Below, piece after piece: positions 22,639 to 34,560 of a stretch of DNA of 64,000 nt. Below the pieces are notes generated by a model. The model made no database searches and was not told where the DNA came from. It was given only the letters and a program-made list of their open reading frames with translations. The position numbers and the translations under genes were made by a program. Numbering within the stretch: the first letter of the stretch is position 1; the number at the start of each line of letters is the position of its first letter. The stretch comes from Codonopsis lanceolata (Eukaryota > Streptophyta > Magnoliopsida > Asterales > Campanulaceae), in contig CM028377.1 in NCBI GenBank assembly GCA_013146195.2, positions 4,936,239 through 5,000,238 of the forward strand. Reading direction: 5' to 3'.

Positions 22639-22831
22639 GATACATCGTCCTCACGAATTATGGGGTTCGTGATCGCGATGTATCGCGTGCCGGGTTGCAC
22701 ACACCCCTCCATCGATGGCCACGGTGGGGAAGTAGTTTATCTTAGTTGTAGTAATACACATGACTTTGATAACTATGGAACTCGAGCGGAGACTGTCTCG
22801 GGGACGTCGATATCTACGAGAGGGATATCGA
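22639..22831. other. Conserved structured block of family A/A2/C LTRs
   Basis: Contains the arms GATACATCG (22639-22647) and CGATGTATC (22676-22684) with an inner CACGAA/TTCGTG pair, then CCATCGATGGCCACGGTGGG, and a second stem TCGATATC (22807-22814) with GATATCGA (22824-22831). The same layout is found in the LTRs at 29195-29380, 37760-37966, 45785-45990, 48930-49125 and 56990-57190. Confidence 0.65.
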
Positions 22832-24101
22832 GGGCACATAAGGGTTTTGCACGTGTTTTTGCAGGAGCGACACGCGCGGAGGAATTTTGGTAATGGTATC
22901 ATATCCCTTATATATATGAATTGCTTCACTAGTACTTAAGTGAATACGTGCTTAGTGAATTGGATATGATATGTTGATGGTTTGGTTTCTTACATGTTAT
23001 ACTTAATAGATAACATATTGATTAATGTTGTAAGCATAAATGCTATCACATGAATTTTATTGAAATATTGTTTTGTGCCAAAGGTATGAACTATTATTGT
23101 TAAGACTAATATGCCTTGACATGGATTCTTGGTAAGATGTTATACTATGATGATAACATATTTATTTAATGTTGAGCATGAATGCCATACATGATTTATT
23201 ATGAGGTTATTTCATGACAATAGCATGATATATTCATAATTGAGCATTATGCCATGGTAGGAAGTTATGGTTAGTAACTTACTAAGTCATTGTGACTTAC
23301 TTTTATTTGTTGGTTGTTTTCCCTAGATCCGAGCCGAGCTAGCGGATCCAAGTAAACAGGAAGGTTACTTTGGCAAGGAAGTCTTTTGATCAAGGTTGCT
23401 ACTTAGGTGCTCATTTTGTTTTTGGTGAGGTCGTTGGGAAGATGAAGTTACATAAACTTCATGTTTTGGGTAGCAAACCTGTATGGATTTGTAACGTTGT
23501 AATTATGTGGTTAGACTATTCTTTTGGTAGCCGACCGGTGGTGGTTGTGCTTGATGTGTATATATGGTTGTATTTCCATATGCTTTATAGTTGTTAGTAC
23601 ATATAACTGTTAGCACTTATTTTGTTGGTAGCCGACTGGTTTTAGTCGTGCATGGTTAGTTGGTGTTTATGTTTAGCATGTTAAATTGCTAGTTTATTAT
23701 GATGTTGTTCTCCGGCATGTATTTAGCCGTTGAGTTGTTAGACTAGAGTCTTAGACTTAGTTTAATGTTGGGTTCCGGCCGTAGCTTCGCCGATGACTTG
23801 GTTTTTATTTTATGCTTATTTGAATTGCATAACAGGGAGTTGTCCTACGTGCCCAATGTTGCGGCACGCGAGTCGAATTTTTGGACCGAGAGATTTATTA
23901 TCTCTTTGGTTGTTTTTAGTTTGAGCTTGTTAGCTCGGGCGCCACTGCTTTATTTTATTTCGCTTCCGCGTATGTTTTTGAGTTGTCGGTGTATCGCCGT
24001 TATGGCCCTACCCATTATTTGCTATTTGTGTGTTATTATTTGTTTCCCTGGCGGCACGACCTTGGGATTTCGTCTTGGGATCCGGGTCGGGTCGTCACAG
24101 T

Positions 24102-24113
24102 TGGTATCAGAGC
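24102..24113 (+). promoter_or_regulatory. Primer binding site (tRNA-iMet)
   Basis: TGGTATCAGAGC two bases after the LTR end, a perfect match to the usual plant initiator-Met primer site. Confidence 0.92.
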
Positions 24114-24218
24114 TATGATTATAAATTTAGCTTTCAGCCGGGATAGGTTCCTTGGCTTTGGGGGTTGGTTTGTGTGATAGATTATTTTTACTTAACGCCG
24201 AGTGTTATTGTAGGTTTA

Positions 24219-25375
24219 ATGGTGGATACTAGAGCAGGGAGCTAGTTCAGGAGGTGGCACCTAGGTAGGTCTTTGCCGTAGAGGTATTGGCGGTGGCAGA
24301 AATGCTAACGATAACCGTCAACAGAATATTCCTCCACTGCGAACACCAGAAGAGCAGTATGAGGCGATGGCAAATATGTATCGTGGCATGCTTGATATGA
24401 TGAACGAGATGAATCAAAGAGGTTTTGGTAGAGTGGAGCAACAAGGGGGACCACGGCCAGAACCACACTGAGCCACGTAGAGAGCGAGGGAGGCTAGGCA
24501 TAATGATAATTCTATGCTTGAAAGGTTTGTGAAGTTAAAGCCGAGGCAATTTAATGGAGAGCCGGATTGCAAAGCCGAGCTTTGGATCGAACACTTGGAG
24601 AAAATATTTGCACCATTGGGTTGTGATGATGAACAGAAAGTTGTATTAGCTGTGTTCAAGCTTGAGGGTGCTGCCGAGCATTGGTGGCAGGTATTGAGGG
24701 AGAGTTGGGAACTGCATAGAGTCCCACAGATTTGGCCTAATTTCGTTCGTGAGTTCAGAGCTTCCTATGTACCTAAGTGGTCGTGGAGAAAGAGAGAAAG
24801 AATTTCGGATTTGGTGCGGGGAGTATGACAGCTTTCCGATTCACCGGATTCACGAGTTGGCTCGATGCACACATTTGATTCCGTATGAGGCCGAGAGGAC
24901 ACAAAAATTTGTAAAGGGTTTGAGGACGGAGTTCAGGAAACAGCTTCTTTCTCATCAGTTTGTGGAGTACAGGAAGGCCGTTGATAGAGCCTACACTATT
25001 GAGAGAGATATAGAGGAGCATCGTACTATGCCTATTTCGGGTTCTTCTCAGCAGCCTAAGCAGTCTTCTGGGCGGATTCATGGATCGGGTAACCGTGGGA
25101 ATTTTAGTGGAGGCAATGATCGCAAGAAAGGAGGTGGAAAATCTCATTATGAAGGTCATGCGAAGAGTCAGTCAAGTGGCAAGGGAGCTAGTACTACATC
25201 TTCTCAGAGGGATCGTAGTGTGGCTTTGGTTTGTTCTTATTGTTCCAAGATTGGGCATACAGAAGATAGGTGCTGGAATAAGAATGGAGCACCAATGGAG
25301 TGTTACTACTGTGGAGTTACCGGGCATATGAAGAAAGATTGTCCCAAGTTAAAGAGCAATCAACAGAGGTTCTAG
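24219..25375 (+). pseudogene. gag of family A copy 1
   Basis: The probable start ATG-GTG-GAT-ACT at 24219 fits the VDTR start of this lineage. Early stops and a frameshift near 24800 break the frame. The retrotransposon gag domain (24514-25000) includes LKPRQFNGEPD, EHWWQVLRESW and the VKGLRTEFR segment; a basic Ser/Gly linker follows. Two CCHC zinc knuckles end the protein, CSYCSKIGHTEDRC and CYYCGVTGHMKKDC, which would bind RNA for packaging. It would form the capsid of virus-like particles. Confidence 0.9.
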
Positions 25376-25439
25376 TCGACTACACCTGAACAAAAAGAGA
25401 TAGCGATGGAAAGCTAAAGTGAGAGTCGTGTATTTGCTC

Positions 25440-26098
25440 TAGATCGAGAGGTGTCACAGTCTGGCGCAGTTGATTGGAGGTACCGCCGTTTCTATTTTTG
25501 GTAATGAGGCTCGTGTACTTATAGACCTGGATCATCGCATTCTTATGTTGCATCACATTTCGCTGATAAACTATGTGTTATGCCTCGGGCGTTACCATAT
25601 GTGTTTGAAGTATCTACCCCTCTTGGGAGTGTTTGTTAGCCGCTTGATATTTATAGAGCATGCGATGTACTTGTGGATAAACATGTATTGCATGCGGATT
25701 TGGTGGTGTTACCACTTGATTTTGATGTTATTCTTGGTATGGATTGGTGGAGCACATATCATGAGCACATATCATGCATTGGTGGATTGCCTTAGTAAAA
25801 GAGTCACTTTGCTTTGCCCTCGGCATTCCTAAGTTTGTATTTTTGGGAGATTATGCACCAAGTGGTTTACGCGTCATTTCTGCGCTTAAGGCTAGGAAAA
25901 TGTTGTCGCGTGGGTGCACGGGGTATCTTGCTTGTGTAGTGGACAAGCGGGTTTCTTCTTCTAATCTTGAAGATGTGCCAGTTGTGTGTGAGTTCCCAGA
26001 TGTTTTCTCTAAAGATTTTGGGATGCCTCCAGATCGAGAGGTTGAATTTTGTATTGAGTTATTGCTCTGGACTACACCAATTTCGGCGCGCCGTGTAT
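25440..26098 (+). pseudogene. Protease region of family A copy 1
   Basis: Collinear with the better-preserved protease at 51758-52210. VSIFGNEARVLID is visible, but the catalytic DPGSS motif is destroyed by a frameshift (the frame reads LIDLDHR). A small local duplication of AGCACATATCATG occurs at 25751-25777. The ALKARKMLSRGC segment that leads toward RT is preserved. Confidence 0.8.
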
Positions 26099-26100
26099 AG

Positions 26101-26680
26101 AATGGCACCTATGGAATTAAAGGAGTTGAAGGTTCGAGTTCAAGAACTCCTTGACATTGGCTTCATCAAGCCAAGCGTATCGCCTGGGTGCGCCTGCTAA
26201 GTATTATTTGTAAGGAAGAAGGATGGGAGCTTGAGATTGTGTATCGATTACCGAGAGTTGAACAAGGCAACGATCAAGAACAAATATCCATTGCCACACA
26301 TAGATGATTTGTTTGATCAATTGCAAGGATCGGTGGTCTATTCAAAACTTGACTTGAGATTTGGGTACCATCAGTTGAAGGTTAGAGCCGAAGATGTTCA
26401 GCGGCTTTTCGCAGTATGGGCATTATGAATTTATGGTGATGCCATTCGGGTTGACTAATGCGCCGGCAGTGTTCATGGATTTGATGAACCGGGTATTTCA
26501 TAATTTTCTTGATTGCTTCGTGGTGGTTTTCATAGACGACATCCTTGTGTATTCTAAGTCTCGGGATGAGCATGCACAGCATTTACGGATGGTTTTGTCT
26601 ATTCTTCGGGAGAGGCAACTCACGCCAAGTTTAGCAAGTGTGCTTTTTGGCTAGAGGAGGTTTCATTTTGGGCACGTTGT
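26101..26680 (+). pseudogene. Reverse transcriptase of family A copy 1
   Basis: Frames show [38 protein letters not shown] and [15 protein letters not shown] of gypsy RT, then [19 protein letters not shown] and the catalytic [12 protein letters not shown] (F-x-DD box). A frameshift near 26190 and another near 26400 separate these. It would copy element RNA into cDNA. Compared with 52367-52900, breaks fall at different positions. Confidence 0.88.
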
Positions 26681-26689
26681 TTCTAGTCT

Positions 26690-27262
26690 TAGGGATAGCG
26701 ATGGATCCTTCCAAGGTTGAAGCGATAATGAATGGAGGCCGACCACGATTCTTGAGTGCGGAGTTTCTTGGGGCTAGCGGGTTATTATCGGAGATTCATA
26801 GAAGGATTTTCGAAGATTGCTACACCCATGACAAATTTGACTCAAAAGAAGACCGCATTTGTGTGGAGCGATAAGTGTGAAGAAAGCTTCCAAGAATTGA
26901 AGAGAGGAGGGTTGATACGGCCTCGGTGTTATAGTGATGCTTGAAGAAGGATTGGGTTGTGTGCTTAAAATGGGAAGGTGATTGCTTATGCTTCAAGGAA
27001 GTTGTCTCCGTATGAGATGAATTATCTACTTGCATGATCTTGAGCTCGCCGGCGATTATATTTGCTTTGCACAAGTGGAAACATTATTTGTATGGTTCGA
27101 AGTTTGAGATTTTCACGGACCACAAGAGTTTGAAATATCTCTTCTCTCAGAAAGAGTTGAACATGAGACAGCGGAGATGGATGGAAAAATTGAAGGATCA
27201 CGATTGCACTATACTGTATCATCCGGGGAAAGCGAACGTAGTCGCAGATGCCTTGAGTAGAA
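26690..27262 (+). pseudogene. RNase H region of family A copy 1
   Basis: [19 protein letters not shown] links RT to RNase [20 protein letters not shown] follows. The acidic YSDAS active-site region is lost in a deletion near 26925, unlike copy 2. [14 protein letters not shown] and [18 protein letters not shown] at the end are intact. Confidence 0.83.
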
Positions 27263-28530
27263 AAGTGCACTTGTCTTGTTTGATGATGCGGGAATGGAAA
27301 ATGTTGGAGGATGTCCGTGATTGGAATCCTAGCGAGGTTAATCATGGTGTATTATTTGCTAGTGTACGGGTTATTCCAGCTTTATTGGAAAGAATTAAGG
27401 AGACTCAGAAGAAAGATCCAGAGTTGGTGAAAATTATTGATGGTTTGAGTGAGAATAAAGAGAATGAGTTCTCGATGAACCAAGATGGTATTTTGACATT
27501 TAAGGAGAGTTTGTGTTCCAAGATTCGGTTGAAGATGTTAAGCGACTTGTATTGGATGAGGCTCACAAAGCAAAGTATACTATCCCAGGAAATGCGAAAA
27601 TGTATAGAGATTTGAAGAAACAATTACGGTGGAGTGGCATGAAGCGGCAATAGCGGTATGTGTCGAGGTGTCTCACTTGTCGGCGAGTAAAGGCGGAACA
27701 CAGGCACGGGGTTGTTGGCCAGTTGGATATAGGAGTGGAAATGGGAACATGTTACGATGGACTTTGTTTCGGGATTTCACGTACTCGTAGAGGTTTGATC
27801 TTTGTTTGGGTTGTTGTTGATCGGCTCACGAAGTCGGCTCATTTTATTCGATTGCGATGACTTATTCATTGAGTCGTTAGCGGCATTGTATGTCTTGAGG
27901 AGATTGTTAGATTGCGGGGTTCGATTAGTATTGTTTGGGACCGGGATCCGAGGTTTACATCGAGGTTTTGGCGGGCTTTGCAGAAGCTATGGGGACCAAG
28001 TTGAACTTTTAGTACGACTTTTCACCCTCGGTCCGAGCGGACGGTCAGAAGAACGATTCGGATACTTGAGGATATGTTGCGGGCTTATGCGATTGATTTT
28101 AAAGGGAGTTGGGATACACATCTTCCTTTGGCGAGTTTGCGTATAACAATAGTTACAGTCGAGCATCGAGATGGCACCGTATGAGGCTCTTTATGGGAGG
28201 AAGTGTAGATCTCTATTCTTTGGGGCGAGGTTGGAGAAGCTAAATTATGGGGTTCGAGAAATGTTCGTGATGCATTGAGAGTGTGAAGATAATTCGAGAT
28301 AGATTGCTCACCGCTCAGTCGACAGAAGCTATGCGGATAATAGAAGAAGAGATTTGGAGTTCGGGTTGGGGACTTTGTATTTCTTAAGGTATCGCCTAGA
28401 AGGGGTACGAGAGGTTTGGAAAGAAAGGAAATTATCACCGGTATGTTGGACCTTTTGAGATTACGGGCGAGTTGGGAGTTTGGCATACGGGTGGCTTTAC
28501 CGCCGTCTTTGTCGGAGATCATAATGTATT
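27263..28530 (+). pseudogene. Integrase of family A copy 1, cut by the gap
   Basis: Contains recognisable HH-CC zinc and core remnants (CLTCRRVKAEH near 27668, VVVDRLTKSAHFI near 27810), heavily frameshifted, and tail fragments to 28530, where the N run begins. The intact sister sequence is 54278-55150. The chromodomain and 3' LTR are missing. Confidence 0.8.
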
Positions 28531-28630
28531 NNNNNNNNNNNNNNNNNNNNNNNNNNNNNNNNNNNNNNNNNNNNNNNNNNNNNNNNNNNNNNNNNNNNNN
28601 NNNNNNNNNNNNNNNNNNNNNNNNNNNNNN
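28531..28630. other. Assembly gap (100 N)
   Basis: The exact size of 100 suggests a placeholder of unknown length. The left side is a plus-strand family A integrase and the right side a minus-strand A2 LTR, so the two sides need not be adjacent in the genome. Any open frame crossing it is an artefact. Confidence 1.
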
Positions 28631-31600
28631 AAAATAATAAGTACTAATTAACATAAGTACTAATAATTAAAAAATCAAGTCTTGCTACCCCACATAAAGT
28701 TTATATAACTTTATGTCCCGTCGCCCTTGCCAAAAGAAAGGTACTAATATTACAAGGTAGCAACCTTGCCAAAGCTTCTTCAACGTAAAACGATAATCAC
28801 TTCGATCCACTTGCACGGCTCGGATCTAGGGAAAACAATCGAAACAAATAGGAGTAAGTCATAAAGACTTAGCAAGTTACAAACAATAACTTCTTGTCAT
28901 GGCATCATGCTCAACAATAATAATTCATGTTAATGCATAATATCATTTCATAAATAATCATGTCAAGGTATTCATACTTAACAATCTTGAATATCATGTT
29001 ATCAACAAGTATAACATTTCATTAATTCAATCAACCATCATTTCATATCATATCATAGTCACGTAGCACATTATTCACATATAAGCACTCGTGAGTCAAT
29101 TCATACAAAAGGGAGGTGATATCGTTATCTCTTTTTTCCGCGCATGTTGCTCCCAAAAACATGTGCCAAACTTATGTGTCCTCGATATCCCTATCGTGGA
29201 TATCGACGCCCCGAGACATTTCCGCTCGAGTTCCGATAGTTATCAAAGTCATGTTTCCATACTACAACTAAGATCAACTACTTCCCTACCGTGGCCATCG
29301 ATAGAGGGGTGTGTGCAATCCGGCACGGCGATTCATCAAAATCACGAATCCCACAATTCGTGAAGATGATGCATCGTCCCGCCAATGACTCGACAAACCG
29401 ACTCCAGCTGGACTCAAACTTCAAGCACACGTAATTCATGTTCATATGCTCAAATAAGTAGGCATGTACTCTACAATCATCTAGTCATGCTTTTAATTCA
29501 CAACTAGCACATAATCACATTAGAGATAAATCAAGACTCTAATCATCAAGTGTTCTTCATACACTTTAAAATGCTTGGAGGCTTAACCTCCACATACTAC
29601 CCCAAAATTCTAGGACTTAGGCTTATTACTCCTTAATGTCATACTAACCCAATAGTCAACTCCGTTGAGTTATAATCAATCTTTCAAAATTAAGGTATAG
29701 AAGCCATTGGCCTCAATACTCTCCTATGTCCATACTAACGTAATCAAATAGGTTACTAAGGTCATTAAACCCATAAAACCCCAATCAAACAATCAAGTAT
29801 GAAACATAGAATCAAAGTCACAAACTAGGCATATACATTCTTGTCATTTCATGAAATATGCACCCAACACTTAAACAACAAAGTAGGGTGATTTAGCATA
29901 CTTTAACACACATAAATAACATTCTAAACATGGTTTACAACCTGTTTATAATCTGATCATACGACTTAAAATGTAGCATTTAGCATGTACGTGATCATAG
30001 CATCTCAACAAGTCTAATTACTTCATCAAACATGCTTCCAACGCTTAAACAACAAGGTAGGGTGATCTATCATACTTTATCACACATAAATAACATATTA
30101 AACATGGTTTACAACCTGTTTCTAACATGTTTATAATCTGATCATACCATCAAAAATGTAACGTCTAGCATATACGCGAACATAGCATGTCTACTAGCCT
30201 AACTATTGCATCCAATATGCTCCCAATGCTTAAACAACAAGATGGAATGATTTGGCATACTTTATCACACTTAAATAACATTAAAATCATGATTTACAAC
30301 CTGATTATAATCTGTTTGCATAACCCAAAATACCTCATTTAGCACATACGAGATCATGGCATCTCTACAAGCCTAACTATCTCATCCAATATGCTCCCAA
30401 TACTTAAACAACAAAGTAGCATGATCTATCATACATTACTACCCTAAATGACATTAAAATCATGGTTTATTATAGGTCTATAATCTGTTCATACAACCCA
30501 AATTCATCACATAACACGTTCTAGAACATGGCATCTCTACAAAGTCCTAAGAGCTCTCATTGACCTCATATAGCAAGATTGTTTTCCCTAGGGTCAATGA
30601 GGCTAAAATAAATAAGAAGAGATGTTGTAACTTACCTTAAACAAGCTCTAAAAGAAGTACAAAACGTCCATGCAAGGTTGGGTATGTGTTCTCCTTGCTC
30701 TCCTCTTCACTTCTACCGAACGGTTTTGGAAATGGCTTCCTCAAAGCTTGGCCACCATTGATGAACACTCAAGAACCTTGTATAAACTCTCTATAACTCT
30801 CAAGAAATGTTCAGCCACGAAATTAGAGAAGAATGACTGATTTTGGTGGGTTTAGTGGAGGTATTGGACATGCAATGGCTGAAATGGGTGTCCAATGCAT
30901 GTGTGTGCATGTTGGAGGTCTTTCTTTGCCATGTGTTGTACATGCATCCAAACTACTTGAAACTTGTCAAGCATGCATGAGAGGCTAGGTGGGACTAACT
31001 AGGATGGTTTAGGGTGGGTTAGGTTGGGTTTGGGTAGGGTTAAGTTAGGCTAAATTGGAGAAATGCAGAAAATTCCCGAAATCTGGAAAATGGCCAATGC
31101 GGTCGCATGGTAGGATACCCATGCGAGCGCTTCATGCCTGCTCACTACAAATCTTCCATTTTACTCCCTCGCAAGTTCTAGGCCTTTCCCGGTTGCACCC
31201 TCATGTCCTCCAAAGCCCGAAATGGTCTAGAATTCAACCCTAAACACCTCTAAACAATAACCAAAGCAAATCCATGTTCAAACCTCACTCAAACATGGTT
31301 AAGAACTCAGACAAAACACTCCCGAACAACAACCGAAAAGGTCAAACGGAGAAGGGTTAACGCTCGAATCAAACTAGCGATCAAACCGACGATGCAACTA
31401 GCATCCAACCAACATCTAAAGTGTGTTAATGATGTTATGAGTGGTCTCTAACATTAATCCATGTGTTTACAACATAAAACACAAACCCGAGTTTCAAGGC
31501 AACTCGTGAAGAAAAAGTGCATACGAGCATCCCAAACGACGTCAACGAACATGCTATCGACTTTAAACATATGAGTGAGCTTAGTTAACATACTAATGAT

Positions 31601-31658
31601 GATTATGAAAGTATGAACTCATGAAATAAACACGTAAGCAATAAACTAGGGTTTTACA
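28631..31658 (-). repeat. Family A2 LTR, reverse orientation, truncated by the gap
   Basis: On the minus strand it begins TGTAAAACCCTAGTTTATTGC at 31658 and runs to the gap, lacking its last ~430 bases by comparison with 34561-38946. It shares the conserved block (29195-29380), the CATTGACC hairpin (30557-30602) and the 174-bp repeats. At 31659 a CACTA coding frame starts in phase, so the LTR was inserted into that gene. Whether it is a solo LTR cannot be decided. Confidence 0.88.
29860..30545 (-). repeat. 174-bp tandem repeats within the reverse A2 LTR
   Basis: CTTAAACAACAA recurs at 29870, 30044, 30229 and 30403, spacings 174, 185 and 174. Units match the array of the solo LTR at 35891-36980 in reverse complement. 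Confidence 0.85.
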
Positions 31659-32033
31659 GCGACTGAAAAGTCCACGCAAAATAGTGGTGTTTCACTCGAA
31701 GCAACTACAATACGTAGATCTGCGTCAAATGACAATGAACAATCTACTAATAGTATAATAGGTCACTATGGGATCTTGCGTGACATTATTGTGTTGGACT
31801 ATCTTATTTTTCAAATTCCTTTATTTAAGTGCGACTGGGCGAATATTTATCATGGAGTGAAGGTTGAATATGGATTTACTTTAGTCAACTTTGACCAATT
31901 TCAAGATCAATTTAAAGGAGATCCTTTTATATTAGCAACACAAGCCTCCCAAGTGTTTTATTGGAGAGAAAACAAATCATCTAATTGGCAAGTTGTAGTG
32001 AGGCCACCACCAAAAGGCTACGATGATTTCTGA
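31659..32033 (+). pseudogene. CACTA transposase C-terminal fragment (DUF4216-like)
   Basis: Frame from 31659 reads STQNSGVSLEATT, DIIVLDYLIFQIPLFKCDWA, GFTLVNFDQFQDQF and DPFILATQASQVFYW, ending in PPPKGYDDF and TGA at 32031. This is the classical C-terminal region of plant TNP2-type CACTA transposases. The catalytic part is missing upstream of the A2 LTR. Confidence 0.88.
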
Positions 32034-34560
32034 ATCTATAATGAGGATGATGAATCATCTTATAACCCACAAAATGCAACTTTGCTTGATAGAACCATGG
32101 ACGACCAAGATGGTGGTTACGTAAGAGTGGGTTGTGACAACATATTGGTAAAAATAATGAATATTTCTTCTATTATTATTATATGGTATTTTTTTACATG
32201 AGTTGATATGACATATTGGTTAAAATGCTTTCATCTCTACAATGTTTTCATTTTAATGAGTATAGTGTTTATATTACTCGATGTATGTACATTATTTAAT
32301 CCATGTAAATTTTTATGAACTAACAGGTGGATCCTTAGATAAGTTCCTAGACTTATCATCGATATGGCTAATGGACAAGGAGAGGTAAGACTTGACTAAG
32401 ATTTTATATCATGCTATCTATCTTTATATATATGTGTGTGTCCTATCTCAATAATTGATAATGAACTATGCAGACTTAAAAACAAGGGAAGAAGCGGTCT
32501 AAAAAGTTCAATTTAGCGGTCATATCAATTTCTCAACATCATGGATCTGAATCCATTAGGATCTCTGAAAGAGATTCTAATCCCTCTCCCGACCAAAATT
32601 GTTCTATGCAAAGAATACCTTCTCATTTACCTTCTACATCTAACGAAGTGCCTGATCATCATCCCAATGAAGAAGAGGAAATTACGAAGAAAAAAGAGGA
32701 CAAACAAAGCTGATAAAAATGAGTAAAAAAGCTAATACTCGAGTTGATGTGGAATTTAATGAAAGAGGACAACCGATAGGCATAAATTCTGAAAAGTTAT
32801 TGTTGTACTAGGGTTCATTGTCACACGAACTTGTACCCATTAATATTGATGATTGGAGGAAAGTTGATGAAGAGAAGAAGAATGATTTGTGGACATGTGT
32901 TAAGGTATTAATTATATAAAGCACATTGTTTAAGAGACTTGTTTGATTGATTTGTGGACATGTGTTAAGGTATTAATTATATAGCTAGCTCAAGTTCAAA
33001 CATAACTTTTCACTTTTCATTTACAAACAAGGTTTAAGGTCGATGAGACATTCAAGAAGCTTATTCTTCAATTAATGGGTACTCGTTGGAGGGAGTCTAA
33101 GTCTAGACTGATAGCATCACTACGGGATGCATCAAAACTCCCAAATAAGGAGGCATTGTATGCTAGTCTTAAACCAGATAATATAAGTACTCTTCAAGAC
33201 TTGAACAATTTTATAGAAAAAAATCTATCAGATGAGTTTGAGGTACGTTGTAAGTTTTTATTTAAGGATTTTGGTAAGGTATGTTTTGTTTACAATTGAA
33301 TTTTGGTGTAGGAGAAAAGTAAAATGTTCAAGCAGATGACGGGAAAAAACCAAACCCCACACACTATGAGTCGGAAGGGGTATGCCTGACTAGAAGACGA
33401 GATGGTAACTTTCTATGAACCTACTAACATACTACTAACATATTTTACCTCTTTAAATTGAATAGGCTTCGTAGTAAACAGTTGTTCCAAAAAATTTAGG
33501 AGGCTTTTCTAATGTTTCTTATCTTTTTTCCCCCTCTTTTTATCTTTCCAATTGTGGATTGTTGTCCAACCTCTGTATGCTTGTCATCTGTATGATACAT
33601 ATAATGTACCCTTTTATATTTCTGGTTAGGTAGGGATGAGTGCCTACTAGTATTGAAGTTGGCTTATTAGTGATGATTGTCGAGTAGTGGGGTATGCCTT
33701 TGCACTGAACAAGTTTATTGGCAGCATGAGATGAGGTGTTACCAGTAAGAGGTTTAATTTTCTTTAGCATTTTTGTCGATTTTTATGAACCTACTAACAT
33801 ACAACCTATTCAAAAAAAGGGCAATCCAGATAAAGTTGTAGGAGAGAGGATGTTTGGTGTAAAGCTCACACAAAAAAGAATGGGGATCTACCAACTAATT
33901 TTGTCGTTGATTGTGTGGTAAGAGCACCTTTTTATTAATGATCTATTTCATAGTTGTGTTTGACTGTTTTATATCTTATTAGTCTATTGTTTATAAATTT
34001 TCTAGACTAAAATTAAAGAATTCAATTCCTCGCAAACCTCTCCTGGGAGTTCAGTACCTATAACAGAAGATGCGCTTTCTCATTCACTCGGACCCAAACG
34101 GAACGGAAGAGTGAGAGGGATGGGATTTGGTATTACTCCTTCTCAAGTTGGTATCCACATGAATAGCAAAATGAAAGCACGGCTATTTCAGAAAGAGATG
34201 TCTGAAATGAAGAAAGAAATAGCAAACCTAAAAAATCTATTAATGGAGGCAAGTATTCTACAATAAAGCACATTGTTTCTTAAGAGACTTTTTAAATTTT
34301 TCACTTACATGTTTATTTGTGCTTGTCCACAGACTATCGCTTCAAAGGGTAACGAAAATGGAAACACACCCTCTCCTCGCTCACAAAATGGTAGCTCTCA
34401 TGTTGTGGGTAGTACCAATTTAAATGCAAGAAATGAAAGAGTTAATGGCGATGTCGGTAGAAAATGCAAGCTAATTTCTTGGCAAAAGACGGTTGTTGCT
34501 AAGGCTGAAATAGCATCTATGGATCCTAATGATGTGGCACACAATGTTCGTCTCGGAAAT

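Larger units (their letters stand above)
20758..24099 (+). repeat. 5' LTR of family A copy 1
   Basis: Begins TGTAAAACCCTGAAATAC and ends GTCGTCACA. It is nearly collinear with 47053-50373, 55138-58456 and, for its first ~780 bases, 63219-64000. A TATA box at 21499 implies a U3 of about 0.75 kb and an unusually long transcribed R/U5 portion of about 2.6 kb. Contained open frames are short and unsupported. Confidence 0.93.
20758..28530 (+). mobile_element. Tekay-like Ty3/gypsy chromovirus, family A copy 1, truncated by the assembly gap
   Basis: Contains a 3.34-kb 5' LTR, a primer site, gag with two CCHC knuckles, protease, RT, RNase H and integrase remnants in canonical gypsy order, ending at the N run inside the integrase C-terminal region. 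The left flank GAGCG (20753-20757) is the expected target duplication; its partner is lost. Coding frames are repeatedly broken by small indels. The chromodomain is seen only in the sister copy (55030-55090). Confidence 0.92.

Noticed and set aside
24219..28530. Endogenous pararetrovirus instead of a retrotransposon
   Set aside because: Long LTRs with a primer site, an integrase and, in the sister copy, a chromodomain are present; no movement-protein or viral coat features are seen.
28085..28654. Open frame running across the N run on either strand
   Set aside because: It exists only because N codons are not read as stops; it is an artefact of the gap.
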